Positions 39,265 to 48,917 are shown, numbered from the stretch's first letter. The stretch is DNA of 64,000 bases from Rahnella victoriana (GCF_004330295.1 NZ_SJOJ01000010.1:1-64000); one strand, 5' to 3'. The notes: generated by a model not told the origin, from the sequence alone. Program-made: numbers and translations.

Positions 39265-39303
39265 GCTGGCAGAAAAGTCAGATGCCTGACCAGTTGTTTT
39301 TTT

Positions 39304-39322
39304 GAGAGTGATTCTCATTAGC
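39304..39322. promoter_or_regulatory. Fur-box-like palindrome
   Basis: GAGAGTGATTCTCATTAGC matches 14 of 19 positions of the Fur consensus and contains TGAGAgtgatTCTCA. No protein gene starts downstream before the terminator at 39388. It may control a short RNA, or be fortuitous. Confidence 0.4.
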
Positions 39323-39387
39323 AGAATATCAGTCAGTATGGTGAAAAGTCCACCCGGCCATTCATCAGGTAAAGTCAGCGTTAACGG

Positions 39388-39423
39388 CCATAAAAAAACC
39401 CGCCGGAGCGGGTTTTTTTATGG
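39388..39423. terminator. Bidirectional Rho-independent terminator
   Basis: A perfect 16-base stem containing A7 and T7 tracts around CCCGC/GCGGG with a four-base loop. It serves opgB on the minus strand and any transcript from the left on the plus strand. Confidence 0.92.
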
Positions 39424-39434
39424 CGGACGGCGGA

Positions 39435-41741
39435 TTATGACTGCGGATCCACCGGCTGAACCTCGAGAGACACCATACCGATGCCCAGTTTGCGTGGCTG
39501 GAAGCCACCGCTGGTGCCTTCGGTCGGCTCGGTCGGTTCCGGTGGCGTGATCACAATGCTCTGCGCCGCACCGGGGTTGGTGAATTGGACTTTTACGATG
39601 CCGTCTTTGTCGCCAAAGGTGACAAACTGCTCCTGATCACCGACGCGGACAGACACCGGTTTGTCGATATTGTTGCCGTAAGCGCGGGCGCGGATCACCA
39701 CGTCAAAAGTGGCTGGCAGCGGTTTGACATAGTCAATTTGCACCGACGGCGCCAGATTAGCATCAGACCAGCGTCCCCAGTTTTCAACAGCGGAAACCCC
39801 GGTGATGGCTTTCACCTGTTCCGGCAATCCCGGCACCATAAAGGCGATGGCTTTCGACTGATACGTTGTGGCGGAATCGTCAATGTTCAGGGTTTTCAGG
39901 GTTTGCTGATAAATCGCATTGCTGCCTGAGGTGTCCTTCGCGAAGTCCACTTTACCTTTGAACGTATCGCCGGTGACCTGCACGATGGTCGGTTTCGCGC
40001 CCAGGTTGCCGGACGCCACACACAGGCCGGTATTGAGCGACAGTTCCGGTGCCCAGACGCGCCCCATTTCGTAGCATTTATCCACCCAGACAAAGTTATC
40101 GCTGGTGGCCAGTCCGGCCAGCTGTTTTTTCAGCGGCGTGGACAGATAGACATCAAACATCGGTTCGATTTTGTCTGCCGTGACTTTCAGGATAAACGGC
40201 GTTTTGATGGTCATGCCGGAGAACGTGAACGTGTTGTCTTTGGTGTTCACCGCGTAATGATTAATGCTGTTCGGGAAGCCCCACTGTTTGATGACCGCCG
40301 GTTTCCAGGCATTCACTTTGTCATCGATATTCAGGAACTGCGCGGTCATGGAGGTTGCAGACACACCACTGCGGCCCAGACCGATGTAGTTATCGCCGCC
40401 CATCATATCCAGCACCGTCGCACCGTTATCCAGCGTGCTGCGTTTCGCGCCATTCTGATCGCCGACCGGATGACGGCCATCGAGCACGAAGAACAGGTCT
40501 TTGCGGTTTTCTTTGGTCAGAATGCTGTAAGCGGTGTTGTTCATCGCCAGATGATCGGATGACACCACAATGATGGTGTTATCAAAATAACCGGACTTTT
40601 TAATCTTATCGATAAATGCGGCAATCAGTTCCTGACTACAGGAAACCGCACTCAGCGACTGATTGGCTTTTCCGTTCACTTTATATTCCTTGCGGGTACA
40701 ACCGCGCGAAATAAAGCCGTCCGGATGATGGGTATCGACGGTCAGCGTGAACAGTGAGAACGGTTTGCCTTCCTGACTCAGCGTCACGAATTTTTTGTAC
40801 ACCTCATCCAGCAGGGTATCGTCATACCAGCCCCAGTCATTTTTGTATGACGGATCCGCGACGGTCGGACGCAATTCGTTGTAGCCATAAAGATGGTCAA
40901 AACCATGGGATTTCAGGAAGGTGCCTTTGCCGGCAAACGCCAGCTCTGCGCCCTGATAGAAGTAGTTGGTGTAGCCTGCGCCTTTGAGCACATCGCCAAG
41001 ACAGACGTTTTCAGGGTAGAAGGTCGCCAGTGCGCTGGAGGCATTGCCATCAAACGGCGCAAACAGCGGGATCCCGCACTGCGAAGCCACCATACCTGCG
41101 ATGGTATAACCGGTGCCCGGCAGCTGTTTGGTATTGGTGAAATCGGTGCTTTGCGCTTTATGACGGCTTAATTCCGTGGTCAGCCCCGGAAATACTTTAT
41201 CGTCAAAATAAGTGCGCTCCAGACTTTCGCCATAGATATAAACCAGATTCGGTTTTTTCGCGCCTTTAATAATTTTTTCCGGCACTTTGTAATAGGTATC
41301 GAAATCTGCGCCGTTGCCGGTGATTTGCGTTTTCACCAGACGGGAAATGTTCTGGAATGCCTGCGTGGATCCCACCGAGAAGACCGCCAGCACCACCGCC
41401 AGTACGCTGTACACCACGCTGCTGTTCTTCGCGCGACGTTGTCTGAGGCACCACGCCAGCAAGGTGAAGACGGCGATAAGTCCGGCCAGTAAGCCGATGA
41501 ACGGTAAGATGTATTTGTTCAGCCCCGCGCCTTTCAGGCTGCTGGTGACGGTATATAACACCGCATCAGTGATACCTTCACCGGTGAAGTAATTGCTGCC
41601 AATCAGGATGACGTTGAGGATGACGTATAGCCCGAGGAAAAACAGCACCAGCGAAAACCAGACACGGCTGGCCGACGCCCGGGTGACGTATAAAAAAATA
41701 GAGGAAAGAAATAAAACAAAAGAAAATATCTCAGAAGCCAT
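39435..41741 (-). CDS. opgB: Phosphoglycerol transferase I (OpgB/MdoB)
   Basis: A 768-residue membrane enzyme that moves phosphoglycerol from phosphatidylglycerol to periplasmic glucans. Transmembrane segments lie in the first 130 residues, followed by a large periplasmic sulfatase-like domain with VYIYGESLERTYFD (nucleophile region), DTHHPDGFISR and VVSSDHLAMNNTA. Length and sequence match E. coli OpgB (763 residues) throughout. It stands alone, between a bidirectional terminator and a 435-base gap. Confidence 0.95.
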   Translation of the reverse strand: MASEIFSFVLFLSSIFLYVTRASASRVWFSLVLFFLGLYVILNVILIGSNYFTGEGITDAVLYTVTSSLKGAGLNKYILPFIGLLAGLIAVFTLLAWCLRQRRAKNSSVVYSVLAVVLAVFSVGSTQAFQNISRLVKTQITGNGADFDTYYKVPEKIIKGAKKPNLVYIYGESLERTYFDDKVFPGLTTELSRHKAQSTDFTNTKQLPGTGYTIAGMVASQCGIPLFAPFDGNASSALATFYPENVCLGDVLKGAGYTNYFYQGAELAFAGKGTFLKSHGFDHLYGYNELRPTVADPSYKNDWGWYDDTLLDEVYKKFVTLSQEGKPFSLFTLTVDTHHPDGFISRGCTRKEYKVNGKANQSLSAVSCSQELIAAFIDKIKKSGYFDNTIIVVSSDHLAMNNTAYSILTKENRKDLFFVLDGRHPVGDQNGAKRSTLDNGATVLDMMGGDNYIGLGRSGVSATSMTAQFLNIDDKVNAWKPAVIKQWGFPNSINHYAVNTKDNTFTFSGMTIKTPFILKVTADKIEPMFDVYLSTPLKKQLAGLATSDNFVWVDKCYEMGRVWAPELSLNTGLCVASGNLGAKPTIVQVTGDTFKGKVDFAKDTSGSNAIYQQTLKTLNIDDSATTYQSKAIAFMVPGLPEQVKAITGVSAVENWGRWSDANLAPSVQIDYVKPLPATFDVVIRARAYGNNIDKPVSVRVGDQEQFVTFGDKDGIVKVQFTNPGAAQSIVITPPEPTEPTEGTSGGFQPRKLGIGMVSLEVQPVDPQS

Positions 41742-42176
41742 TTCAGCACCCTGTCTGATTAAACAATAAACTCAACGACCCAATTCTGCTGTTTTGAGAG
41801 CAGCGCCGACGGTTCAACTCATCGAGCGAATGACCCGTTAGTCATTCACTTCATCCTTGAGACAGGAAAATTCATGCCAAAAACGGATAGCGCTATATAG
41901 CCTGTTGAACCTGTGAGGGTCAACGTCCTAACCCTGATTCAGGTCACTGATTTGCCCTATAAAACTGACATTTTACAAATTATTGACGGCTAATTTCGCA
42001 TGATAACTCAGAAATTTAACTTTATAGTCACCTTTCTGTAAGAAATGCATGATAGCTGAATACTGTGGGAGAAATGTGGAGGGAGATCGGAAATGATGAA
42101 ATTCAGAATAATTCCTTTCAGGTGCCACCCGCTGCCCCCGCCAAATTAATGGCAGTTGCAGAAAGGCGGCAGGGGA
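41742..42176. other. Intergenic region between opgB and the liv operon
   Basis: 435 bases upstream of opgB and downstream of livF. No gene is supported. It should hold the opgB promoter; CAGGGTG lies just before the opgB start as ribosome binding site. GC-rich partially complementary tracts near 42128-42176 may form the liv operon terminator. Confidence 0.4.
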
Positions 42177-42893
42177 TCAGATCCCGCCTAAGTAGGCCTT
42201 GCGGACTTCCTGATTATGTAAAAGTTCTTCCCCGGAACCACTCAGCCGGATCTGTCCGTTGACCATCACATAGCCGCGATCAGACAGCTTCAGCGCATGA
42301 TGGGCATTTTGCTCGACCAGAAAAATGGTCATGCCACTTTTGGCCAGTTCACGCAGCGTCTGGAATATCTGTTTAACGATAATCGGTGCCAGCCCGAGAC
42401 TGGGTTCGTCGAGCAGTAACAGTTTCGGACGGCTCATCAGCGCGCGGGCAATCGCCAGCATTTGCTGCTCACCACCGGACATGGTCATCGCCCGTTGTTT
42501 ACGGCGTTCTTTCAGACGCGGGAACAAATCAAACATGGTTTGCAGATCTTCCGCGGCGTGTTTGTTGCCGACGGGAATGGTGCCCATCAGCAGGTTTTCT
42601 TCCACGGTCATATCCGGGAAAACACGCCGCCCCTCCGGCGACTGCGCAATGCCTGCCGAGGCCACAAAGTGCGTCGATTTACGGCTGATATCCTCGCCGC
42701 GAAACAGGATCTGCCCGCTGTGCAGGCGGGGCTGTCCAAATATCGACATCAGCAGCGTCGATTTTCCGGCACCGTTCGCACCAATCAGCGCGACGGTTTC
42801 CCCCTGATTCACCTGCAAAGACACCTGTTGCAGCGCCTGGATCGCGCCGTAATACACATTCACATCACGAAATTCCAGCATGGCGTCACTCAT
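42177..42893 (-). CDS. livF: Branched-chain amino acid-type ABC importer ATPase LivF
   Basis: A 238-residue ATPase: Walker A IGANGAGKSTLLMSIF, signature MSGGEQQMLAIARAL, Walker B LLLLDEPSLGLAP, H-loop VEQNAHHALKL. Length matches E. coli LivF (237). It is the last gene of the five-gene importer and overlaps livG by four bases. Confidence 0.93.
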   Translation of the reverse strand: MSDAMLEFRDVNVYYGAIQALQQVSLQVNQGETVALIGANGAGKSTLLMSIFGQPRLHSGQILFRGEDISRKSTHFVASAGIAQSPEGRRVFPDMTVEENLLMGTIPVGNKHAAEDLQTMFDLFPRLKERRKQRAMTMSGGEQQMLAIARALMSRPKLLLLDEPSLGLAPIIVKQIFQTLRELAKSGMTIFLVEQNAHHALKLSDRGYVMVNGQIRLSGSGEELLHNQEVRKAYLGGI

Positions 42894-43783
42894 AAGCTGA
42901 CCTCTTCGTCTTCATCAGCACCGAGATACGCGGCAATGACTTTCTCATCGTTCTGAATCGCCTGCGGCCCCCCTTCGGCAATCACATCGCCGTGATCAAG
43001 CACGATAATATGATCCGAAATCTCCATCACCATGCCCATATCATGTTCAATCAACAGCACGGTGATGTCGTGATGATCGCGCAGGAAGCGGATAATTTTG
43101 CTCAGCGTGCGGGTTTCTACCGGATTCAGTCCGGCGGCTGGTTCATCGAGGCAGATCATTTCCGGCGCGGTACACATCGCGCGGGCAATCTCCAGACGGC
43201 GCTGCTGGCCGTACGACATTTCCCCCGCCAGCCGGTTGGCGCAGTCCACCAGCTCCACCACTTCAAGCCAGTAAAATGCCCGGTCCAGTGCCTGATTTTC
43301 GGCACGGCGATAGCCCGGCGTATTGAGCACGCCGGCAATCAGATTACGGTTGGTCTGCATGTGTTGCGCCACCAGCAGGTTTTCAATCACCGACATTTCG
43401 CGAAACAGCCGGATATTCTGGAAAGTGCGTGCCAGTCCGGCGCGGTTAACCAGATGGGTGCCGCCGAACATTTTGTAGAAAATCCGTTTGCCCAGTTGTG
43501 CCGGTTTAACCCAGTCATCCGGCTGGAATTTCTGCCCGAGGATCTGAATCACATTGGTGGTGCGACGGCGCGTATTCAGCAAGATATTGCCGCCGGACGC
43601 TTTATAAAATCCGGTCAGGCAGTTGAAGACGGTGGTTTTTCCGGCACCGTTCGGGCCGATCAGCGCGGTGATCGACCCGCGTTTCACCGCCAGGTTCACA
43701 TCGTTCAGCGCCTTAATGCCGCCAAAATGCATACGCAAATGTTCCACGCTCAGGATAGTGTTATCCGCAATTGCTTCGCTCAT
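42890..43783 (-). CDS. livG: Branched-chain amino acid-type ABC importer ATPase LivG with an insertion
   Basis: A 297-residue ATPase: Walker A IGPNGAGKTTVFNCLTGFYK, signature MSYGQQRRLEIARAM, Walker B MICLDEPAAGLNP, H-loop IEHDMGMVM. E. coli LivG has 255 residues; the extra length is an insertion of about 40 residues (72-115, from NTRRRTTNVIQILGQ to YKMFGGTHLVN) between Walker A and the Q-loop region. Overlaps livM and livF by four bases each. Confidence 0.92.
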   Translation of the reverse strand: MSEAIADNTILSVEHLRMHFGGIKALNDVNLAVKRGSITALIGPNGAGKTTVFNCLTGFYKASGGNILLNTRRRTTNVIQILGQKFQPDDWVKPAQLGKRIFYKMFGGTHLVNRAGLARTFQNIRLFREMSVIENLLVAQHMQTNRNLIAGVLNTPGYRRAENQALDRAFYWLEVVELVDCANRLAGEMSYGQQRRLEIARAMCTAPEMICLDEPAAGLNPVETRTLSKIIRFLRDHHDITVLLIEHDMGMVMEISDHIIVLDHGDVIAEGGPQAIQNDEKVIAAYLGADEDEEVSL

Positions 43784-45069
43784 GGTGCGACTCCCTTACG
43801 CACGGTAAACCCGCTGCGGCTGATGCGGATCAACCCGCGTGGTCGCCAGATCATCATCACCACCATCAGGACGCCAAACAGCAGGACGCGGTATTCAGCA
43901 AAGCTGCGCAACAGTTCCGGTGCCACGGTCAGCACAAACGCCGCCAGCACCACGCCGATGGTCGAGCCCATGCCGCCCAGCACCACAATCGCCAGGATCA
44001 GCGCGGATTCAAAAAAGGTAAAAGAGGTCGGATTCACGAATCCCTGATAGGTGGCGAAAAACACGCCCGCAATACCGGCGGTAGACGCCCCGAGGGTGAA
44101 TGCCGACAGTTTGACCAGCACATGATTCAGCCCCATCGCGCGACAGGCAATTTCATCTTCCCGCAGTGCTTCCCACGCCCGCCCGATCGGCATACGGGTC
44201 AGACGGTGTTTAATAAACAGCACCAGCAACACCACCAGAACCAGCACGGCGTAGATGAAGATAAACTTCATGTTCGGGTTATAGGTGAGATGGAAAAACT
44301 CATGAAAAGGTACGCCGCCCTCTTTTGCCCGCCTGCCGAATTCCAGCCCGAAAAAGGTCGGCGGCGGCGCGGACACTCCGTTAGGGCCGCCGGTGAACGA
44401 CAGCCAGTTGGTCAGCACCAGACGGATGATCTCCCCGAAACCGAGGGTCACAATCGCCAGATAATCGCCGTGCATGCGCAGCACAGGGAAACCGAGCAAA
44501 GCCCCGGCCAGCGCCGCCATCACCGCCGCCAGCGGCAGCATCGACCAGAAGCCGAGGCCGAGATACTGATACCCGAGCGCCAGCCCGTAAGCCCCGATGG
44601 CGTAGAACGCCACGTACCCCAGATCGAGCAAACCGGCCAGACCGACCACGATATTCAGGCCGAGTCCGAGCAGCACATAAATCAGCCCCAGTATCGCGAC
44701 GGTCAGAATGTATTTGGTGGCGACGAACGGGAAGAAAATCGCCAGCACCAGCAGCAGCGGGATAATCCAGCGCAAATTGCTTTTGTGATCCGGTGGCCGG
44801 ACATACACGCCTGCGCTGTCCGATTCGAAACGCGCCCGCATTTTCTGTCCCTTCGCCGTTTCTAAAAAGGCACTGAGCAGAAAACGCCCCACCATCACCG
44901 CGGCAATAATCCATACCAGCCGCTGCGTGTGGAAGTTAAAGCTGTAGCCATCAAGCACCACGCCGACCACCGGCCCGAAAATAATCAGCGCCACCAGCCC
45001 GGCAAAAACAGCATCCAGCACACAGCGTTTCAGTGAAAAGCCACTGTTTACAGCAGTTTGTGTCGTCAT
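43780..45069 (-). CDS. livM: Branched-chain amino acid-type ABC permease LivM
   Basis: A 429-residue inner-membrane permease with around nine hydrophobic segments; the coupling region is PIGRAWEALREDEIACRAMG. Length and sequence match E. coli LivM (425). It begins 10 bases after livH. Confidence 0.92.
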   Translation of the reverse strand: MTTQTAVNSGFSLKRCVLDAVFAGLVALIIFGPVVGVVLDGYSFNFHTQRLVWIIAAVMVGRFLLSAFLETAKGQKMRARFESDSAGVYVRPPDHKSNLRWIIPLLLVLAIFFPFVATKYILTVAILGLIYVLLGLGLNIVVGLAGLLDLGYVAFYAIGAYGLALGYQYLGLGFWSMLPLAAVMAALAGALLGFPVLRMHGDYLAIVTLGFGEIIRLVLTNWLSFTGGPNGVSAPPPTFFGLEFGRRAKEGGVPFHEFFHLTYNPNMKFIFIYAVLVLVVLLVLFIKHRLTRMPIGRAWEALREDEIACRAMGLNHVLVKLSAFTLGASTAGIAGVFFATYQGFVNPTSFTFFESALILAIVVLGGMGSTIGVVLAAFVLTVAPELLRSFAEYRVLLFGVLMVVMMIWRPRGLIRISRSGFTVRKGVAP

Positions 45070-45079
45070 TTTTTTCCCC

Positions 45080-45994
45080 TCACACTTTCGTCACGACCGG
45101 ACGGCCCAGCAGGCCCTGAGGGCGGAAAATGAGGATCACCACCAGCAATCCAAAAGAGAACACGTCTTTGTAATCGGAATTCACCATGCCCGAGAATTGC
45201 GCTTCCGCAATGCCCAGAATCAGCCCGCCGAGCATTGCGCCCGGTAACGACCCGATGCCGCCGAGAACCGCCGCCGTAAAGGCTTTGATGCCGATGATGA
45301 AACCGGCGTAAAAATCGAAGGTGCCGTAGTTCATGGTCACCAGAACCCCGGCCAGCCCGGCCATCGCCGCGCCAATCATAAAGACCAGCGAGATAATGCG
45401 GTCAGTGTTAATGCCGAGGATCGAGGCCATCTTTCTGTCCTGCTGCACCGCACGACACATCCGCCCGAGTCTGGTGTGACTGATAATCCATGACAGGACC
45501 AGCATCCCCACCAGCGAAGCCACCAGAATGAAAATTTTGGTGTAGGTCATCTGTACAAAACTCTCGCCGATATGGAAACGAAATGCCCCATCCAGCATGG
45601 TCGGAATGCCCTGTTGTCGTGGCCCCTGACTGATTTGTGCGTAGTTTTGCAGGATAAGCGACATGCCGATGGCGGAAATCAGCGGCGCGAGGCGTGTGGA
45701 ATTTCGCAGCGGTTTATAGGCAATGCGTTCAATCGCCCAGCCGTACACCCCGGTCACCACGATGGTAAACACCAGCGTGCCGAGGATCAGCAGCGGAAAA
45801 GAGTGCAACCCGAAGAAGGAGAGCAGCGCCAGCGCGATGGCGCAGAGGTAGGCCGAAATCATATACACTTCGCCATGCGCGAAGTTGATCATGCCGATAA
45901 TGCCATAAACCATCGTATAGCCGATGGCGATCAACCCGTAAACAGCGCCCAGCGTGATGCCATTAAACAACTGTTGCAGAAAGAATGAATCCAT
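45080..45994 (-). CDS. livH: Branched-chain amino acid-type ABC permease LivH
   Basis: A 304-residue inner-membrane permease with about eight hydrophobic segments and the coupling loop RLGRMCRAVQQDRKMASILG. Length matches E. coli LivH (308). It follows the binding protein gene after 86 bases. Confidence 0.92.
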   Translation of the reverse strand: MDSFFLQQLFNGITLGAVYGLIAIGYTMVYGIIGMINFAHGEVYMISAYLCAIALALLSFFGLHSFPLLILGTLVFTIVVTGVYGWAIERIAYKPLRNSTRLAPLISAIGMSLILQNYAQISQGPRQQGIPTMLDGAFRFHIGESFVQMTYTKIFILVASLVGMLVLSWIISHTRLGRMCRAVQQDRKMASILGINTDRIISLVFMIGAAMAGLAGVLVTMNYGTFDFYAGFIIGIKAFTAAVLGGIGSLPGAMLGGLILGIAEAQFSGMVNSDYKDVFSFGLLVVILIFRPQGLLGRPVVTKV

Positions 45995-46080
45995 AAATAC
46001 GCAGTCTCGTTTTGTGACCGCGCCTGGCTAAGGCGCGGTCTGACACGGGTTCAAAATGGCAAATAAGAGTGCTTTATCCT

Positions 46081-47205
46081 TTATTCTTTCACTTCCTGAT
46101 ATTTGCCTTTGTCATCCCACTTATAGACCACGTAATCCGAGACTTTCAGATCGCCTTTGCTGTCCCAGGCTTTTTTGCCCATGACGGTATCGACACTGTT
46201 GGCTTTCAGCCATTCACTGGCTTTGGCGGAATCGCTGCCGCCGGTGGCTTTGAATGCCGCCGCAATGGCCTGAACTGACGCATAGGAATACAAGGTGTAG
46301 CCTTCCGGCTCGAACTTGCTGGCGCGGAATTTATCGATTACTGCTTTGCCTTCCGGGATCAGACGCGGGTCTTTGCCGAAGGTCATCAGAATGCCGTTGG
46401 TGTATTGCGGACCGCCTGCGGCAGTCACCATTTCTTCGTTCACGATGCAGTCACCGGAGAAGAATGTGGCCTGGACGCCCTGCTCGCGCATCTGGCGCAC
46501 CAGCGGACCGGCTTCCGGATGACAGCCGCCGAAGAACACCACATCCGGTTTCTGCGCGCTGATTTTAGTGACCAGCGCGTTAAAGTCTTTTTCGCCACGC
46601 GACAGACCTTCATACATCACTTCTTTCACGCCACGCTTGTTGAGCGCCGCTTTGGTGGCATCCGCCAGCCCCTGCCCGTAAGTGTCCTTGTCATGGATGA
46701 TGACCACTTTTTTGGCTTTCAGCTTATCGATGATGTAATCACTGGCAACCTGCCCCTGCTGGTCGTCACGTCCGCACATACGGAACATGTCGCTCATGCC
46801 GCGTTCGGTAATTTGCGGGTTGGTCGATCCCGGCGTGATAGCAATAATTCCGGCGTCGTTGTACACCTCAGACGCAGGCATGGTGGAAGAGGAGCAGAAA
46901 TGTCCGACCACCGCCTGCACCTTATCCTGATCGACCAGCCGGTTAGCCACCGCGACCGCCTGTTTTGGTTCGCAGGCGTCATCGCCCTGCACCAGTTTAA
47001 TTTTCTCGCCGTTGATTCCGCCAGCGGCATTAATGTCTTCCGCTGCCTGTGTGGCGCCATGCCAGTACTGATCGCCATAGGTGGCGTTCGGGCCGGTGAA
47101 CGGGCCAGCCACGCCAATCACAATATCCGCACGCGCGGAAAAGGCGGTGACCAGACAACCTGCCAGCAAAAGAGAAAGAGGACTTTTCATAAATTTCATC
47201 GACAT
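46081..47205 (-). CDS. livJ: Branched-chain amino acid-type periplasmic binding protein LivJ/LivK
   Basis: A 374-residue binding protein. Three ATG codons in a row precede MSMKFMKSPLSLLLAGCLVT; the third (47205) has the best distance from AAGGA. The signal is cleaved after SARA, giving DIVIGVAGPFTGPNATYGDQ. The LAGC inside the signal resembles a lipobox, but E. coli LivJ has the same and is not a lipoprotein. Conserved parts include VVGHFCSSSTMPASEVYNDA and KDTYGQGLADAT. It is the first gene of livJHMGF. A sigma-54 promoter and NtrC-type site upstream suggest induction under nitrogen limitation. Confidence 0.92.
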   Translation of the reverse strand: MSMKFMKSPLSLLLAGCLVTAFSARADIVIGVAGPFTGPNATYGDQYWHGATQAAEDINAAGGINGEKIKLVQGDDACEPKQAVAVANRLVDQDKVQAVVGHFCSSSTMPASEVYNDAGIIAITPGSTNPQITERGMSDMFRMCGRDDQQGQVASDYIIDKLKAKKVVIIHDKDTYGQGLADATKAALNKRGVKEVMYEGLSRGEKDFNALVTKISAQKPDVVFFGGCHPEAGPLVRQMREQGVQATFFSGDCIVNEEMVTAAGGPQYTNGILMTFGKDPRLIPEGKAVIDKFRASKFEPEGYTLYSYASVQAIAAAFKATGGSDSAKASEWLKANSVDTVMGKKAWDSKGDLKVSDYVVYKWDDKGKYQEVKE

Positions 47206-47369
47206 CATCATGATCCTTAGCACTGAGTTTGAGGGTAAACCGGAACTAAAAAGACACATCTGAAGCAGCAATCTGAAATTTAACGCACCAGCAACGGACG
47301 GAGGCCATCCCGCAAGTTCTCCGAAGGTAAAAACATCAAAGGTAAGAAATTTCTGCGGTACAGGACGTA

Positions 47370-47386
47370 AGCAAAATATCTGCCAG
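47370..47386 (-). promoter_or_regulatory. Sigma-54 promoter of the liv operon
   Basis: On the minus strand CTGGCAGATATTTTGCT: TGGCA at -24, a five-base spacer and TTGCT at -12, matching the TGGCAC-N5-TTGC consensus except one base. The expected start is near 47360, giving a 155-base leader to livJ. Confidence 0.7.
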
Positions 47387-47483
47387 TGTTACGGAACCTC
47401 TGAGAATGTTACGGGTTATGTGAGTATAGATAGCGGCAGGCGAGCGTTACGGGCAACTGACAGAAACAACGACGGGATCACAT

Positions 47484-47500
47484 CGCACCGCACTGGTGCA
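47484..47500. promoter_or_regulatory. NtrC-type activator site
   Basis: CGCACCgcactGGTGCA matches the NtrC consensus TGCACC-N5-GGTGCA at 11 of 12 positions. It lies about 100 bases upstream of the sigma-54 -24 element, the usual enhancer distance. Confidence 0.65.
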
Positions 47501-47612
47501 CATTTTCCTGTTACCACGCACTATTACGCTTAGTGACATTTTTATTCTTTGCTTCTTACGGCGGGTTGTTTTGTAATGCGGGCAGATGATTGCAAAGGGA
47601 AACGACTGAACA

Positions 47613-47828
47613 ATGAAGAAATTATCCTGCCTGACGGCTGTGGTTCTGGCGCTGACATTGACCGGCTGTGCTGGTGATTACGTGATCAACACCAAATCCG
47701 GTGACCAGTTTTTCGCCCACGGCGAACCCGATCGTGACCGCGATACCGGCATGACCAGCTACACCGACATGAACGGCGATTATCATCTGATGAATACCAA
47801 TGATATTGCGGGCATTGTGAAGAAGTAG
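47613..47828 (+). CDS. YgdI/YgdR-like small lipoprotein (DUF903)
   Basis: A 71-residue lipoprotein: signal MKKLSCLTAVVLALTLTGCA with lipobox LTGC (Cys19), then a short SH3-like domain (DYVINTKSGDQFFAHGEPD). Family members are small outer-membrane-associated lipoproteins of unknown role. AAAGGG lies upstream; a perfect terminator follows. Confidence 0.9.
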   Translation: MKKLSCLTAVVLALTLTGCAGDYVINTKSGDQFFAHGEPDRDRDTGMTSYTDMNGDYHLMNTNDIAGIVKK

Positions 47829-47841
47829 CCTTTACGGGCAA

Positions 47842-47873
47842 ATACAAAACCGGGCAATTGCCCGGTTTTGTAT
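47842..47873 (+). terminator. Rho-independent terminator
   Basis: Perfect 14-base stem ATACAAAACCGGGC / GCCCGGTTTTGTAT with AATT loop and a T run. It can work in both directions, serving the lipoprotein gene and possibly hemB. Confidence 0.9.
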
Positions 47874-47942
47874 TTTTAGAACACTGTTCTCAACCCCAAA
47901 ATCATTCGGGTCGCAGCAAGGTGGCTTGAAGGACGAAGGGGA

Positions 47943-48917
47943 TCACAGCCCGTTTTCAGCGATATCCATCGCAAAGTACGTCAGGATAATGTCTGCGCCC
48001 GCACGTTTAATCGCGCCCAGGCTTTCACGCACCACGGCGCGTTCATCGATAGCACCGGCTTGTGCCGCGAACTTGATCATCGCGTATTCACCGCTGACCT
48101 GATAGGCCGCCAGTGGCAGGCGGGAAGCGTCGCGGATATCGCGGATCACATCCAGATACGCGCCAGCCGGTTTGACCATCAGCGCATCGGCGCCTTCCTG
48201 CTCGTCGAGCAACGATTCACGCACGGCTTCGCGGCGGTTCATCGGGTTCATCTGATATTGCTTGCGGTTGCCTTTCAGCACGCTGCCGCCCGCTTCACGG
48301 AACGGTCCGTACAGGGAGGACGCGAACTTGGTGGAATACGCCATGATCGAGGTATCAATAAAACCGGCTTCATCCAGCGCACTGCGGATCGCCTGTACCT
48401 GACCGTCCTGCGCCGCAGAAGGTGCGATGAAATCTGCGCCCGCCGCCGCCGCAACCACAGCCTGTTTGCCGAGGTTGATCAGCGTCGCGTCGTTATCCAC
48501 GCCGTGATCATGCAGCACGCCGCAATGGCCGTGTGAGGTGTATTCGCAGAAACAGGTGTCGGACATGACGATCATTTCAGGCACGGTGTCTTTACAGATA
48601 CGCGCCATACGCGCGACCAGACCGTTTTCGTTCCAGGTATCGCTGCCGGTGGCATCCATGTGATGCGAAATACCGAAGGTCATCACCGAGCGGATACCGG
48701 CGCGGGCATAGCGTTCAATTTCAAACGCCAGACGGGATTCAGGGATGCGCAGCACACCGGGCATGGCTTCGATGGGTACGTATTCAGAGGTCTCTTCTTC
48801 TACGAAAATCGGCAGTACCAGATCATTGACGCTAAATTCAGTTTCCTGAAAAAGAGTGCGCAGGGATTCGGACTGTCTCAGGCGGCGAAGGCGTGAGCTC
48901 GGGAACTGATTCGACAT
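47943..48917 (-). CDS. hemB: Delta-aminolevulinic acid dehydratase (porphobilinogen synthase)
   Basis: A 324-residue enzyme that joins two 5-aminolevulinate molecules to porphobilinogen in haem synthesis. The zinc-binding cysteines lie in [17 protein letters not shown], and the Schiff-base lysines in [15 protein letters not shown] and [16 protein letters not shown] lies seven bases before the start. Length is the same as in E. coli. Confidence 0.97.
   Translation of the reverse strand: MSNQFPSSRLRRLRQSESLRTLFQETEFSVNDLVLPIFVEEETSEYVPIEAMPGVLRIPESRLAFEIERYARAGIRSVMTFGISHHMDATGSDTWNENGLVARMARICKDTVPEMIVMSDTCFCEYTSHGHCGVLHDHGVDNDATLINLGKQAVVAAAAGADFIAPSAAQDGQVQAIRSALDEAGFIDTSIMAYSTKFASSLYGPFREAGGSVLKGNRKQYQMNPMNRREAVRESLLDEQEGADALMVKPAGAYLDVIRDIRDASRLPLAAYQVSGEYAMIKFAAQAGAIDERAVVRESLGAIKRAGADIILTYFAMDIAENGL

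Noticed and set aside
39322..39388. Second RyhB copy behind the Fur-like site
   Set aside because: The invariant RyhB core is absent.
43771..44865. Long plus-strand frame opposite livM
   Set aside because: Rich in His, Arg and Gln, typical of an antisense shadow of a membrane protein gene.
47160..47205. LAGC motif in LivJ as lipobox
   Set aside because: E. coli LivJ has the same motif inside a normal signal peptide cleaved later.
46405..47220. Long plus-strand frame opposite livJ
   Set aside because: Antisense shadow; no start signals and no family likeness.
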